Position numbers and translations under genes: made by a program | The notes under the pieces: generated by a model | What the model was told of the DNA's origin: nothing | What the model saw: only the letters and a program-made list of their open reading frames with translations | Database searches by the model: none | From: Acidimicrobiia bacterium | GTDB taxonomy: Bacteria > Actinomycetota > Acidimicrobiia > Acidimicrobiales > SZUA-35 | NCBI GenBank assembly: GCA_029863385.1 | Contig: JAOTVU010000007.1 | Coordinates: forward strand, 1 to 56,804 | Length of the DNA: 56,804 bases | Direction: 5' to 3' | In this document: piece by piece, positions 43,644 to 52,092 of the stretch | How the letters are laid out: each line of letters starts with the position of its first letter | Position numbering within the stretch: the stretch's first letter is position 1

Positions 43644-44294
43644 ATGCCGTCGACGCTGTCCCGATCGTTCGCCCTGGCCGTCTCGGTCCTCGTGCCGGTT
43701 GGTGCCGCCTGTTCCGGCGGCGATGAGACGGTGACCGCGCTCGACCTTCCGGATGCCACGATCGGCTCGGCGTCCGTGGACATGGTCGATGAGGACGACA
43801 GCAGGAATCCGGTCCCGTCGACCGATGATGCGGCCGCCGCTGATTCGGCTCCGGATCAGGGGCGTGACGAGGAGCCGATGGAAGGCCACATGGACGACGG
43901 ATCCATGGGCAACGACCCCGATGCCGGATCGACGGGGGATACGGACGGCAACGAGTTCGTCGTTCGCGTGGAGATGAACGAGTTCGGGTACGAACTGGCC
44001 GAGACTACGATCCCGGCGGGGTCGACCGTGCGGTTCGATTTCGTGAACGTGGGTTTCATCGAGCACGAGGCCATGTTCGGGACCGTCCATGAGCAGGAGG
44101 AGTTCGCCGACAGCGCTGCCCACGGTGAGCACGGTGAGGATGGTCATCACGGGACCGTCCCGGCTATCACCCTCGACGCCGGTGAGGCGGGAAGCCTGGT
44201 CGTTGAATTCGACGAGCCTGGCGAGATGATGATCGGCTGCCATCTGCCCGGTCATTGGGATGCCGGCATGGTCACAACCCTCGTTGTCAGCTAA
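43644..44294 (+). CDS. Cupredoxin-like copper-binding lipoprotein
   Basis: 216 residues from ATG 43644 (GAGGTGAT in front). The lipoprotein signal ends VGAAC. An acidic linker rich in Asp, Met and His (PMEGHMDDGSMGNDPD) may itself bind copper. The C-terminal cupredoxin domain has NEFGYELAETTIPAGSTVRFD, FVNVGFIEHEAMF (first His) and GCHLPGHWDAGM (Cys, His, Met ligands of a type 1 site). A His-rich insert (AAHGEHGEDGHHG) sits in the loop. Probably an extracytoplasmic copper carrier. The divergent MarR gene may control it. Confidence 0.83.
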   Translation: MPSTLSRSFALAVSVLVPVGAACSGGDETVTALDLPDATIGSASVDMVDEDDSRNPVPSTDDAAAADSAPDQGRDEEPMEGHMDDGSMGNDPDAGSTGDTDGNEFVVRVEMNEFGYELAETTIPAGSTVRFDFVNVGFIEHEAMFGTVHEQEEFADSAAHGEHGEDGHHGTVPAITLDAGEAGSLVVEFDEPGEMMIGCHLPGHWDAGMVTTLVVS

Positions 44295-44443
44295 CGGGGA
44301 CTCAAAGCCTCGGGTCGACCCAAACCGGGTAGCTCGGCCCCGTGTCGACGCAATCCGGCCTCAGCCGAGCGCTGCTCTTCGCAGCATTTCGGTCTCAGCA
44401 TGCGCACGACCTGACCGTCGGAGGGGGATTGTAGGATGTGGCC

Positions 44444-44896
44444 ATGGGCACTTCTGATGCCGTCAAGGACCTCCGGTTGAAGGCCATCAACATGGTGCAC
44501 CGAAGCCTGCTCACCGTGTCGGGCGGCCGGATCGGCGGCACATTGGGCAACATGCCGGTTTACAGGGTCACCACCACAGGTAGGGCCTCGGGACAGCCGC
44601 GGACGGTGATGCTGACCGTCCCGATCCGCAAGGGCGACTCCTTCGTCTTCGTGGCATCGAAAGGCGGTGACGACCGTGATCCTGACTGGTATCGCAACCT
44701 CGTCGCCAATCCCGAGATCATCGTCGAACCCGTCGACGGCAGCGGTCCGATGACCCTCGTCGCTCGGACCGCATCGACCCAGGAGAAGGCCGAACTGTGG
44801 CCACAGATCGTCGAGGCCTACAAAGGCTATGGCGGTTACCAGCGCAAGACCGAGCGCGACATTCCGATTGTGGTGGCTGAGCCAGTAGGGGGCTGA
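44444..44896 (+). CDS. Deazaflavin (F420)-dependent nitroreductase-family protein, Ddn-like
   Basis: 150 residues. The DUF385 split-barrel signature is present: GNMPVYRVTTTGRASGQPRTVML, cut as MPVYRVTTTGRASGQPR, then FVFVASKGGDDRDPDWYRNLVANPEI, cut as ASKGGDDRDPDWYRNL, and the KTERDIPIVV ending. Ddn relatives use reduced F420 to reduce quinones or nitro compounds near the membrane. AGGATG is seven bases before the ATG. It stands alone. Confidence 0.87.
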   Translation: MGTSDAVKDLRLKAINMVHRSLLTVSGGRIGGTLGNMPVYRVTTTGRASGQPRTVMLTVPIRKGDSFVFVASKGGDDRDPDWYRNLVANPEIIVEPVDGSGPMTLVARTASTQEKAELWPQIVEAYKGYGGYQRKTERDIPIVVAEPVGG

Positions 44897-44982
44897 ACGC
44901 CGCGTCCACCCGATACCGGACCGGTGTGTTCAATCGGTGTCTCCCGGCCGGATTCTCGTGTGGGTCTCGCGCTGCCAGGTGT

Positions 44983-46318
44983 TCATCGGTGGATTGGAGA
45001 CGGTGCGAAAGGTCTGATGGTGCGGAGAAGGTCGATGAGGACTTCGTCGTGGCCAACTGGTGCCTGGAGTTGAACTCCAACCGGTAGTCCCCGGTGCACA
45101 GTGGGGATGACCGTCGAGGGCTGACCGGAGAAGTTGGCAAGGCTGCACACCACGCCCCCGAGATGGCTGTTGGGGCCCGGCGTGCCGTTCGGCCAGGGGA
45201 CCACGTCGAGGATGGGTAGCAGTACGGCATCGAAGCGGTCAGTCCACGATGTGGCGGCCTGCGCTGCCTCGCTGAACGCTCTTCGGGCGTTGGCGACGGC
45301 CTGGGGTTCGAGCTGTCGGCCTCGATGAGCTGATTCGAGGATCGGCGTCGAGAGATCCTCGAAGGTCACCGGTCGTCTGATTTGGGTCTCGATCCAGTCG
45401 ACCACGGCTGCTCGATGGGCGTCGGCAATCGTCGGGGCCGCGCCGTCCACGACGGTCCCATAGTCCTCCAGGAACCTGGGCGGGAGGTGGTCGATGTCGA
45501 GGCCGGCGTGGGCGAGTTCGCCTGCGACGTCATCCAATGCCTGCTCAATGGCGGGGTCGACCGAGAGCCCGGACGGGATTGCCTCCAGTACGGCTATTCG
45601 CTTGATCGGGCCCACTGCGTGGTTCGGCGGTGAGGCGAGGGAGGTGAAGGTTCGGTGAAGGTCACGGGCAGATCGAGCCAACACGAAGTCGGTATGCCTG
45701 TTGCTGGGGTCGGGGACGCCGCCGGGGAAACGACAGGAGATCCGTCCGACCGACGGTTTGAGGGTGAGCACGCCACAACAGCTCGCCGGGAACCGCAGGG
45801 AACCGGTCGAGTCCGAGCCGTGGGCGACCGCCACCATTCCGGCTGCCACCGCCGCGGCGGAACCACCGCTGGAACCACCAACGGTGCGATCCTTGGCCCA
45901 GGGGTTCTGAGTTGGCGGCCCGATGGGCGGCTCGGTCGTGATCCCACTCATCAACTCAGGGACTGCAGCCTTGCCGATGACGACAAAGCCAAGGGGCTTC
46001 GAGTTGCCCGGCCAGTACAGTCGTCGCCGTCGAGACATAGCCGGCCTCCTTCAGCACCGTCGAACCCATCCACATGGGTGTGCCCACCAGTTCCTGACCG
46101 GCATCCTTCAACAAGATCGGCACCCCGGCGAACGGTCCGGACACATGGGCCGCCTTGCTCAACGCCCGATCACCGAACAACGTGGTCACCGCATGAAGCT
46201 CGGCGAGCTCATCCGCCCTGGCAAGTGCAGCTTCCACCAACTTGACAGCGGTCACTGCTCGGGTCCGAACCAGCTCCGCCTGTGCCGTGGCGTCAAACTG
46301 CCAAATCGCGTCATCCAC
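44983..46318 (-). pseudogene. Amidase (GatA-like family) with one frameshift
   Basis: Amidase signature enzyme read from a GTG at 46318: FDATAQAELVRTRAVTAVKL, GPFAGVPILLKDAG with the catalytic Lys. Near 45990-46000 (plus strand AAGGGG) one surplus base breaks the frame. Removing it joins TTVLAGQLEAP to GFVVIGKAAVPELMSGITTE, GGSSGGSAAAVAAGM (cis-Ser) and HGSDSTGSLRFPASCCG (nucleophile Ser), continuing to VPWPNGTPGPN and the C-terminus. All catalytic residues are kept, so only the single base separates this from an intact amidase. An ATG at 46348 would add ten residues. Confidence 0.8.
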
Positions 46319-46540
46319 CCACCGATTATCACCGCGCCGGCCGAACACCCGATGGCGGACGCCTAGAATCTTCTACGACACGGACCCGTCACCGGCGACA
46401 CCGGGCCGGCCGGATTGCACCATCCTGCCCGGCTTCCGGGCCGGGGGAGTGCTGCCGTGAGTCGATTCCTGGGTGATGGTAGCCGTTCATGGCCACGTGT
46501 CGGGCTTCCGGCCTCGATGGCGGCCCGCGCCTCCGATGCC

Positions 46541-46828
46541 CTACGATGATCGCCGCTTGATCATCTCATCGATATCGAGGAGGTGCTGTTGCAGGTAGTC
46601 CTCGACATTGATCCCACCTGCGTTGGCGGCCTGCTCGGTGATGGTTGCGAGTGCACCGACGAGACCGATGACGAGGTCGAACCGAGTCTCGTCGGCGAGG
46701 TTGTCGAGGTCAGCGGTGACGATGGTTCGTAGTTCGTCGAATCGCTGGTCGAGCGCGAGCGTGAGGTAGGTGTTGATCCGTGATCGGTGCTGGTCGTGGG
46801 CGGACCAGAAGTCATCGTGGGGGGTCAT
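46541..46828 (-). CDS. Small acidic hypothetical protein
   Basis: 95 residues, mostly alpha-helical by pattern (RINTYLTLALDQRFDELRT, FDLVIGLVGALATITEQAA, VEDYLQQHLLDIDEMIK), with no signal peptide and no recognised domain. The amphipathic heptads suggest a helical bundle or dimer. Start ATG at 46828; ribosome-binding site not obvious. Isolated between the amidase and a GNAT-like remnant. Confidence 0.5.
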   Translation of the reverse strand: MTPHDDFWSAHDQHRSRINTYLTLALDQRFDELRTIVTADLDNLADETRFDLVIGLVGALATITEQAANAGGINVEDYLQQHLLDIDEMIKRRSS

Positions 46829-46940
46829 CGGCCATTCGCTGGTGGGTTGGGCTCTTCACGACAGTACCTTGCAGGCCGGCGTTGCCGGCGACCCGGCGCG
46901 AGAACGGGGAAACCCGACGTCGACTCAGCGTGGCTTCGGG

Positions 46941-47230
46941 TCAGCGAAGGCTGAGAACGATGAGCAACGCCTCGTCGATGCCGCGGCGGTGGTAGGGCGG
47001 ATCGACGTAGAACCACGACAGATAGCCGCTCCCGCGCCACTCGCCACGAGCGCGCTGTTCAGCTGCAGGAAGGTGTCCAGGTCCCCCTCGGCCGGCATCG
47101 GTCGAAACGCCCGCGGATCCGTTCCGGACAACGTGAGCTCCAACCTCGCCGCCGGCTCGTCGAGGTCACAGATTGCACTCCAGCAACTCGGAGAGAACCG
47201 TGGGACCAGGCGGTTAGTCGACGAGTCGCG
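46941..47230 (-). pseudogene. Acetyltransferase-like (GNAT) remnant in two frames
   Basis: The minus strand has LTLSGTDPRAFRPMPAEGD, LDTFLQLNSALVASG in one frame. From about 47040 it continues in another frame as WRGSGYLSWFYVDPPYHRRG and IDEALLIVLSLR, ending at a stop at 46941. YVDPPYHRRGI resembles the GNAT acetyl-CoA motif (V-x-P-x-Y-R-R-x-G). No sound start is visible. This fills most of the otherwise gene-free stretch 46829-47288; the remainder must hold the promoter of the following lipoprotein. Confidence 0.35.
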
Positions 47231-47288
47231 ACAGATTCGAGGATGGTGCTGCGAGAGGGTGAGCAAGAACCACAGGGAAGGAACTGTC

Positions 47289-48173
47289 ATGCCTCATCCA
47301 GTTGCGCCGATCGGACGGCGCCACGGCGTCGCCGTTGTCGCCGTTGTCGCTGTTGCTGCGCTGCTTGCCGCGGGCTGCGGATCGTCCGGGTCTGAAAATC
47401 GGTCGTCGGCCGTATCGACCGAACCCGCTGCGTCCGCGACATCGACGTCTCTGTCATCAGACACAGCCGAAACCTCCTCCACGACCGACGACTCCACAAC
47501 CGACGACCCCGAAGGCGGCGATGCCGGAGCCACCACCGGCCCAGCCGGCGACACCGACTTGCCAAACCTGGCCATGGGCGGAAGAACCCTTCAGGAGGGT
47601 GCCTACAGTTTGGAGTTGAACGGTGCCGGTCTGGAGGTGGAGATCGATGAGTCGACCGCCGGTCTGCAACTGGAGGGCCTCAACCCGGACACCCTGGCCG
47701 TTACGAGTGACTCGACCTACTTCGCCATCGGGTCGGTAATGGGTCTTGTCCCTGCTGAGCTGGCGGCTGGGGAGATGGCCGGTCCACCTCCGGCTGACCA
47801 GTTGGCTGCCTTCGGAACGCCCGACGAGGTGGCGGACCATCTCGACACGCTGCCCGGTATCGCGGTTGTCGGCGAAGGGGAACGGACTCTCGCTGGAGAG
47901 CCGTTGTTCTCGTGGGATATCGAGCTCGACCCCGACCGGCCCGACGGTAGCACGGCCACTTGCCCGAGGTTCGTGCCTCGAGGTTCGGAGTGTGTTCTTG
48001 TCGTCGCCGCCGAGGATTGGGGCGGTTTCGTCACCGAGGTCGATCGGCTGCGACTGTACTGGAGCCCCAACCTGGAGATCGGCGGCATCGCGGAGGCTCA
48101 ACAGGAGGGCTTCGACGAGTGGATGGAGGCGGTCAATGGTCTGCTCGACGGTATCTCGGCGGCGCAGGTGTGA
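47289..48173 (+). CDS. Large lipoprotein of unknown function
   Basis: 294 residues from the ATG at 47289 (GGAAGGAA in front). A basic N-terminus, hydrophobic segment and lipobox LLAAGC anchor it outside. A Ser/Thr/Asp linker of about 60 residues precedes the domain (LPNLAMGGRTLQEGAYSLEL, FAIGSVMGLVPAELAAGE, GFVTEVDRLRLYWSPNLEIG cut). It has two cysteines (TCPRF, SECVL) likely paired. It leads the cluster lipoprotein - lipoprotein - ECF sigma - anti-sigma, which hints at surface sensing or being a regulon member. Confidence 0.7.
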   Translation: MPHPVAPIGRRHGVAVVAVVAVAALLAAGCGSSGSENRSSAVSTEPAASATSTSLSSDTAETSSTTDDSTTDDPEGGDAGATTGPAGDTDLPNLAMGGRTLQEGAYSLELNGAGLEVEIDESTAGLQLEGLNPDTLAVTSDSTYFAIGSVMGLVPAELAAGEMAGPPPADQLAAFGTPDEVADHLDTLPGIAVVGEGERTLAGEPLFSWDIELDPDRPDGSTATCPRFVPRGSECVLVVAAEDWGGFVTEVDRLRLYWSPNLEIGGIAEAQQEGFDEWMEAVNGLLDGISAAQV

Positions 48174-48251
48174 ACGGCCACGCCGAATTGGATCGGCCGC
48201 ACCCGGCCACCGCCGGTGGCGACATGGCCTGCCGGAACATACCCTCGTTTC

Positions 48252-49715
48252 ATGGTGGATCGTAGGACGATCGTGATAGCGAGTGCCTTGCTCGTCGGTC
48301 TGGTTGCCTGCGTTGGCGAGCCGGACGCGTCGAGTTCAACCGACCGTGACTCGGATCAAGGAGGGGGCGTTGTCATCGAATCCGGGACCGCGGAGCAGGT
48401 TGCAGCCGCCGGAGACCTCTCCGGACAGGAGGGCTCGATCTCGGTGCTCGACCTCAAGAATGACGCGGTGGCGGAGGTCCTTCGGCAGGACCGACGCCAC
48501 CGCTATCCCGACCCGTTGACCGACCTTGAGTTGCGCCACGGAATCGCTCCGCAACTGGTGGAACGGGGTGAGCTGACGACGGACAGTCTCGGGATCGAGT
48601 TGACGCTGAGCCTGGACCGGCACTGGGTCATCCAGGAGTCGCGACCCGGTTGGCTGGTGTTCGCCCCACCGTCGAATCCCCTGGGGGCGCTTCGACCGGT
48701 CATTGTGTTTCAGCGCCCGGTCGGGTTCTTCGACGCCGAACAGGCACCGAAGGAGGAGGTCATTCCCGGCGATCAGTCGATGCCGGCCGACGCTCTCGAG
48801 GAGTGGATCGAATCTCTGCCCCAGGTCGAGTTACAGCGCCGACTCGAATTGGAGATCGACGGCCGGACCGTCCGTCGCTATGACGTCGATCTCGTCCCCG
48901 CCAAAGGCCCGATCAACCCTGAATGCCGACCGGTCGGCTGTCTGAACATGATGTGGTCCGGGGGGAGCGACTGGATTGTGCTGCGGGGCGGTGAGCGGCT
49001 CCGCTACTACGAGATCGACGATGAGCAGGGCCCGATCGTCGTCATCGCCATCGCCATCGCCACGGCCGGTGACCCTTCGTTCCACGATCTGGCCGACCGG
49101 TTCATTCGGACCGCCCGCCTCGGGCCGTCCCACCCCCATCCATTACCCGACGGCACGATCTGGTCGAGTTGGGTCCGGATGCCGGCCGGCACGTACTTGG
49201 CCGCCGGGGTCCCCGGTCTCCAGCTCACGTTCAGCCGTGATCGTGTCGTCGACCAACAGGCCGGTTCGGTGACCGTCGGTGATCACATCTGGAAAGGGAC
49301 CCGCGGTCTGGTGGGTGAGCTGGTCGGTACGCCCGAAGGCCCGATCGCCACGGTCGAGGAGGCGGTTGCGGCACTCCTGAACGACCCCGACTGGGAGACC
49401 GCGGATCTGGGAACCATCGAGCTGGCCGACCATGTCGGCACCGTCCACCAAGCTCGCCTCGTGAGTGTAGTGAGTGTCGAACGGGACGGTCACAGACGCG
49501 AACGCACGCCTCCGTTGGTCACTGCTCCGCTCGAAGTCGGCGACGATCCCCGCCTTGCCGGATGGCCAACGATGCCAGGAGTTCTGATCGGGGTCATCGA
49601 GCTCGACGACGGTCGGCTTTTCGGCCTCGGCGCCAGCGTTCGATCGTCGGAGGAGCCCGAAGACCTGACCGACGAGCTGATCGAATGGGTCGCAACGATC
49701 CAATTCGTCGAGTGA
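48252..49715 (+). CDS. Large lipoprotein upstream of an ECF sigma factor
   Basis: 487 residues. Signal and lipobox VGLVAC at the N-terminus. The rest is extracellular with two homologous-looking halves (RHWVIQESRPGWLVFAPP, VVIAIAIATAGDPSFHDLA; and PAGTYLAAGVPGLQLTFS, GVLIGVIELDDGRLFGLGAS). There are two cysteines close together (PECRPVGCL). No family recognised. The stop is only six bases before the sigma factor ATG, so it is surely co-transcribed with it; it might be a sensor or a target of the sigma/anti-sigma pair. Confidence 0.72.
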   Translation: MVDRRTIVIASALLVGLVACVGEPDASSSTDRDSDQGGGVVIESGTAEQVAAAGDLSGQEGSISVLDLKNDAVAEVLRQDRRHRYPDPLTDLELRHGIAPQLVERGELTTDSLGIELTLSLDRHWVIQESRPGWLVFAPPSNPLGALRPVIVFQRPVGFFDAEQAPKEEVIPGDQSMPADALEEWIESLPQVELQRRLELEIDGRTVRRYDVDLVPAKGPINPECRPVGCLNMMWSGGSDWIVLRGGERLRYYEIDDEQGPIVVIAIAIATAGDPSFHDLADRFIRTARLGPSHPHPLPDGTIWSSWVRMPAGTYLAAGVPGLQLTFSRDRVVDQQAGSVTVGDHIWKGTRGLVGELVGTPEGPIATVEEAVAALLNDPDWETADLGTIELADHVGTVHQARLVSVVSVERDGHRRERTPPLVTAPLEVGDDPRLAGWPTMPGVLIGVIELDDGRLFGLGASVRSSEEPEDLTDELIEWVATIQFVE

Positions 49716-49721
49716 AGGCGA

Positions 49722-50267
49722 ATGACGAGTGGTCACGATCGAGTTGTCGGCATGAACTCGACGCATCCAACGATCGACCAGAGCCAGTTGGCTCTCCAGG
49801 AGTTGTTTCGCAGCCAGGTCTCACGGGTCCACGGATTTGTCCTGGTCCGATGCGGCTCGACCGCCGTGGCGGAGGACGTCACCAGCCAGGTATTCGTGGA
49901 GGCCGCCCGTCGCTTTGCCCAGGGTCAGACCGACGAGGTGACGCCCTCCTGGCTGCTGACCGTGGCTCGCCGCCGCCTCATCGACTTCTGGCGGCGGGAC
50001 CGCACCCGATCCCGCACGATGGAACTGTTGCGGACCGAGAGACTGACAGCGGGATCCAACGACAGTGATGACCCACACGAACAAGCCGTCATGGCCGCCT
50101 TGTCATCGCTCCCCGACCGGCAACGAGCCGCCCTCGCTCTGCGCTACCTCGACGACTTCTCGGTGAGTGAGGTGGCCGCAGCCCTCGACATGTCCTACCA
50201 AGCGGCCGAGTCCTTGTTGGCCCGCGCCCGTCGATCGTTTTCGACCGCCTACGGTGAGATGCAATGA
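49722..50267 (+). CDS. ECF-type RNA polymerase sigma factor
   Basis: 181 residues with sigma-70 region 2 (ALQELFRSQVSRVHGFVLVR, AVAEDVTSQVFVEAARRF; then WLLTVARRRLIDFWRR) and region 4 (ALSSLPDRQRAALALRYLD, VSEVAAALDMSYQAAESLLARARRSF cut). No region 3, as expected for group 4 sigma factors. The start at 49722 (GAAGG in front) or ATG 49752 is possible. Its stop overlaps the ATG of the next gene (ATGA), the usual arrangement with an anti-sigma factor. Confidence 0.9.
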   Translation: MTSGHDRVVGMNSTHPTIDQSQLALQELFRSQVSRVHGFVLVRCGSTAVAEDVTSQVFVEAARRFAQGQTDEVTPSWLLTVARRRLIDFWRRDRTRSRTMELLRTERLTAGSNDSDDPHEQAVMAALSSLPDRQRAALALRYLDDFSVSEVAAALDMSYQAAESLLARARRSFSTAYGEMQ

Positions 50268-50950
50268 CGGAACGATCGGACCGAGACGGCGAAGAGCAGT
50301 TCGTCCGGGCAGCGCTGGAGTCCGTCGATGGCGAGCACCTGCCGAGCTCCGAGGCACTGGCCCGGATGGAGTCGGCCATGATCGAGGCCTACCACGCCGA
50401 GCGAACCGGTTTCGGCGCGACGGGCCGCGAATACGCCGATGACGATCGACGTGCGGCCGGCGTGGGTCTTGAAGGAAGCCGGCAACGCCGATGGGGGCGC
50501 CTTTCCCTGGTGGCTGCCTGCGTCGCCGTGGCGGTCGGGTCGGTCTTCGCCTTCCGTGCGCTGGCTTCCGAATCGAACGACCCGACGACACCGGCCGTAC
50601 CGGCGCCGGCCACCGTCGACGCCTGGTGCCGGCAGGAACTGGCCCGCCTTGTGGCCACCGTTCCCGCCGCCATCGCCGAGGACGGCTTTTCCGAAGACGT
50701 CCAGATCACACTCGACGAGTTCTCGCTGGTGCTGCGACGCACCGACCTCCTGCCCGGCATCACCGCCGAGCAAAGCGGTGCGCTGCAGACCGAGTTCAGT
50801 GATCGCCTGGCCTCGGTCAAAGCCGAACTCATTCTCGACAGCGAGTCCCAGGCCAGTCGCCAAGCTGTAGCCGAGATGATGGTCGACTTCGGCGACGCTC
50901 TCGTCGAGCTCGGGGGATCGGCCGAGGCGTGCGCCATCGTCGACCGGTGA
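50264..50950 (+). CDS. Probable anti-sigma factor, single-pass membrane protein
   Basis: 228 residues. An acidic cytosolic N-terminal part of about 75 residues is followed by one transmembrane helix (LSLVAACVAVAVGSVFAF) and an extracytoplasmic helical domain with two cysteines (DAWCRQEL, AEACAIV). It overlaps the ECF sigma gene by four bases. No zinc-binding HxxxCxxC motif is visible, so it is not a classical ZAS-type anti-sigma; the role is inferred from topology and position. Confidence 0.72.
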   Translation: MTERSDRDGEEQFVRAALESVDGEHLPSSEALARMESAMIEAYHAERTGFGATGREYADDDRRAAGVGLEGSRQRRWGRLSLVAACVAVAVGSVFAFRALASESNDPTTPAVPAPATVDAWCRQELARLVATVPAAIAEDGFSEDVQITLDEFSLVLRRTDLLPGITAEQSGALQTEFSDRLASVKAELILDSESQASRQAVAEMMVDFGDALVELGGSAEACAIVDR

Positions 50951-51006
50951 GCGATGGCTGTCGGCGGCTGTCGCTTGGCTGCCGTCGCGGCTAGCCGGTC
51001 GCCTAC

Positions 51007-51342
51007 CTAGGACGCTGGGCTCGGCGTTCCGACCAATCCTTCCCAGGTGTACGGGTCATCATCGGTCACCGAGCCCCAACCGGCGCCCGAGCGCGGCACC
51101 TTTTGCCCGTACCAGGAGTAGCAGATCTACCCGAGATCGGTTCGGAGATGGATATCGCCGCCACCGCCGATCTGATAGTGAATGTGCTCCTCGCCGTACA
51201 GGCCGTCGGTGATCGTTTCCCACGAGCCCACAAACGGGTTGCCTGGTGGTGTCGCCGCAACCGGTACCACTAGAACCAAGACGAGTACCAGCACCGCCCC
51301 CAACGTGACACCCGGGATTTGCTTTCGAGGTGAGCATCGCAC
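51007..51342 (-). pseudogene. Small secreted protein interrupted by an in-frame amber codon
   Basis: From a GTG at 51342 (AAAGGAGG in front) a signal peptide (GVTLGAVLVLVLVLVVPVAA) leads to GNPFVGSWETITDGLYGEE and IGGGGDIHLRTDLG. A TAG at 51127-51129 stops the frame, yet the same frame continues with ICYSWYGQKVPRSGAGWGS, VTDDDPYTWEGLVGTPSPAS and a second TAG at 51007. Codon use and composition after the first TAG are as good as before it. It therefore looks like one 110-residue protein with a nonsense change, a read error or readthrough. Confidence 0.55.
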
Positions 51343-51401
51343 CCCTCCTTTCGCCTCCACTGCGGCCCACCATCTCAGGACCAACCAAGAGCCAAGTCCC
51401 T

Positions 51402-51447
51402 TGGTCGAGATGAAGAGATTTGAACTCCCGACCCCCTTGCTCCCAAA
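51402..51447 (-). other. 3' fragment of a tRNA-Pro gene, probable attachment site
   Basis: The minus strand reads as the 3' half of a tRNA: anticodon loop TTTGGGA (TGG, proline), stem GCAAG, T arm GGGAG-TTCAAAT-CTCTT, acceptor strand CATCTCG, discriminator A and CCA (51404-51402). No 5' half exists upstream. Such 3'-terminal tRNA copies are the usual footprint of tyrosine-recombinase integration (attL/attR). The variable loop is one base long, so it may be a diverged copy. No integrase gene is seen in the window. Confidence 0.6.
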
Positions 51448-51501
51448 TCGTGATCGGGTGTGCTGTGGCGTGCCGAACTCAGCCAACGAGCGGGAATCGG
51501 T

Positions 51502-51814
51502 TGCCACGAAGCGCCGAGACGCGCTGGGTGCTGCTCGTCCTCATGGCTTGTTGGGCCACCGTCACCGAAGTCAGCTCGACACCGCTTCGAGGTTCGCGCT
51601 CGTGTTCCTCGTGTCGGTGGTCGCGCTGGCTCGGATCTTGCCTCGTCGCTCGAATCGGATTGTCAACGTCGTGGCTGCAACGATGATGGCCGCTGGTGTG
51701 CTGGCAAGTTGGCCGAAGGACCCCGATGACCTCGTATTCGGGGCGTTCCAGCTCATCGGGGTGGCGTTGATAGTGGCGGTCTGTGCTCGCTGGCGTGACG
51801 ACGTCAGTGTGTGA
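51502..51814 (+). pseudogene. Small membrane protein, probably frameshifted
   Basis: Two frames together make a plausible four-helix membrane protein: SAETRWVLLVLMACWATVTE in one frame, then from about 51590 RFALVFLVSVVALARILPRR, NIVNVV-type VNVVAATMMAAGVLASWPKD and FGAFQLIGVALIVAVCARWR in the next, to a stop at 51814. Alternatively only the second frame is used from a GTG at 51459 or 51471. Family not recognised. It lies directly beyond the tRNA fragment. The following 278 bases to the next gene show no convincing gene. Confidence 0.4.
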
Positions 51815-52092
51815 CCCGAACACGCAACATCCCGACTCGGGATCTGACCGACTCCGGAACCCACGCATTGCCGGCGTTACCGAGTGTGTGGAGCGGGCGA
51901 TGATCGCCGCCCGCAGTTTGAGCACTCCGGCTGCGCCCGGGCCTGGTCAGATGGGGTCATCGAGAGCTGGACCTGGTGTGTCCTACGCGCACGCGGCGCC
52001 CACAGAGTAATCTCGGTCGTTCCGGAAGGAGTAGCGTCATTCGGAGTGAAGGGCCTGATTGAACCGGAAGACCGAGTGCGCGGATGTGGGCG

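Noticed and set aside
51815..52092. Coding-like fragments (HRVISVVPEGVASFGVKG) between the small membrane protein and the peptidase
   Set aside because: No start, no recognisable family; may be debris of the island edge but cannot be supported.
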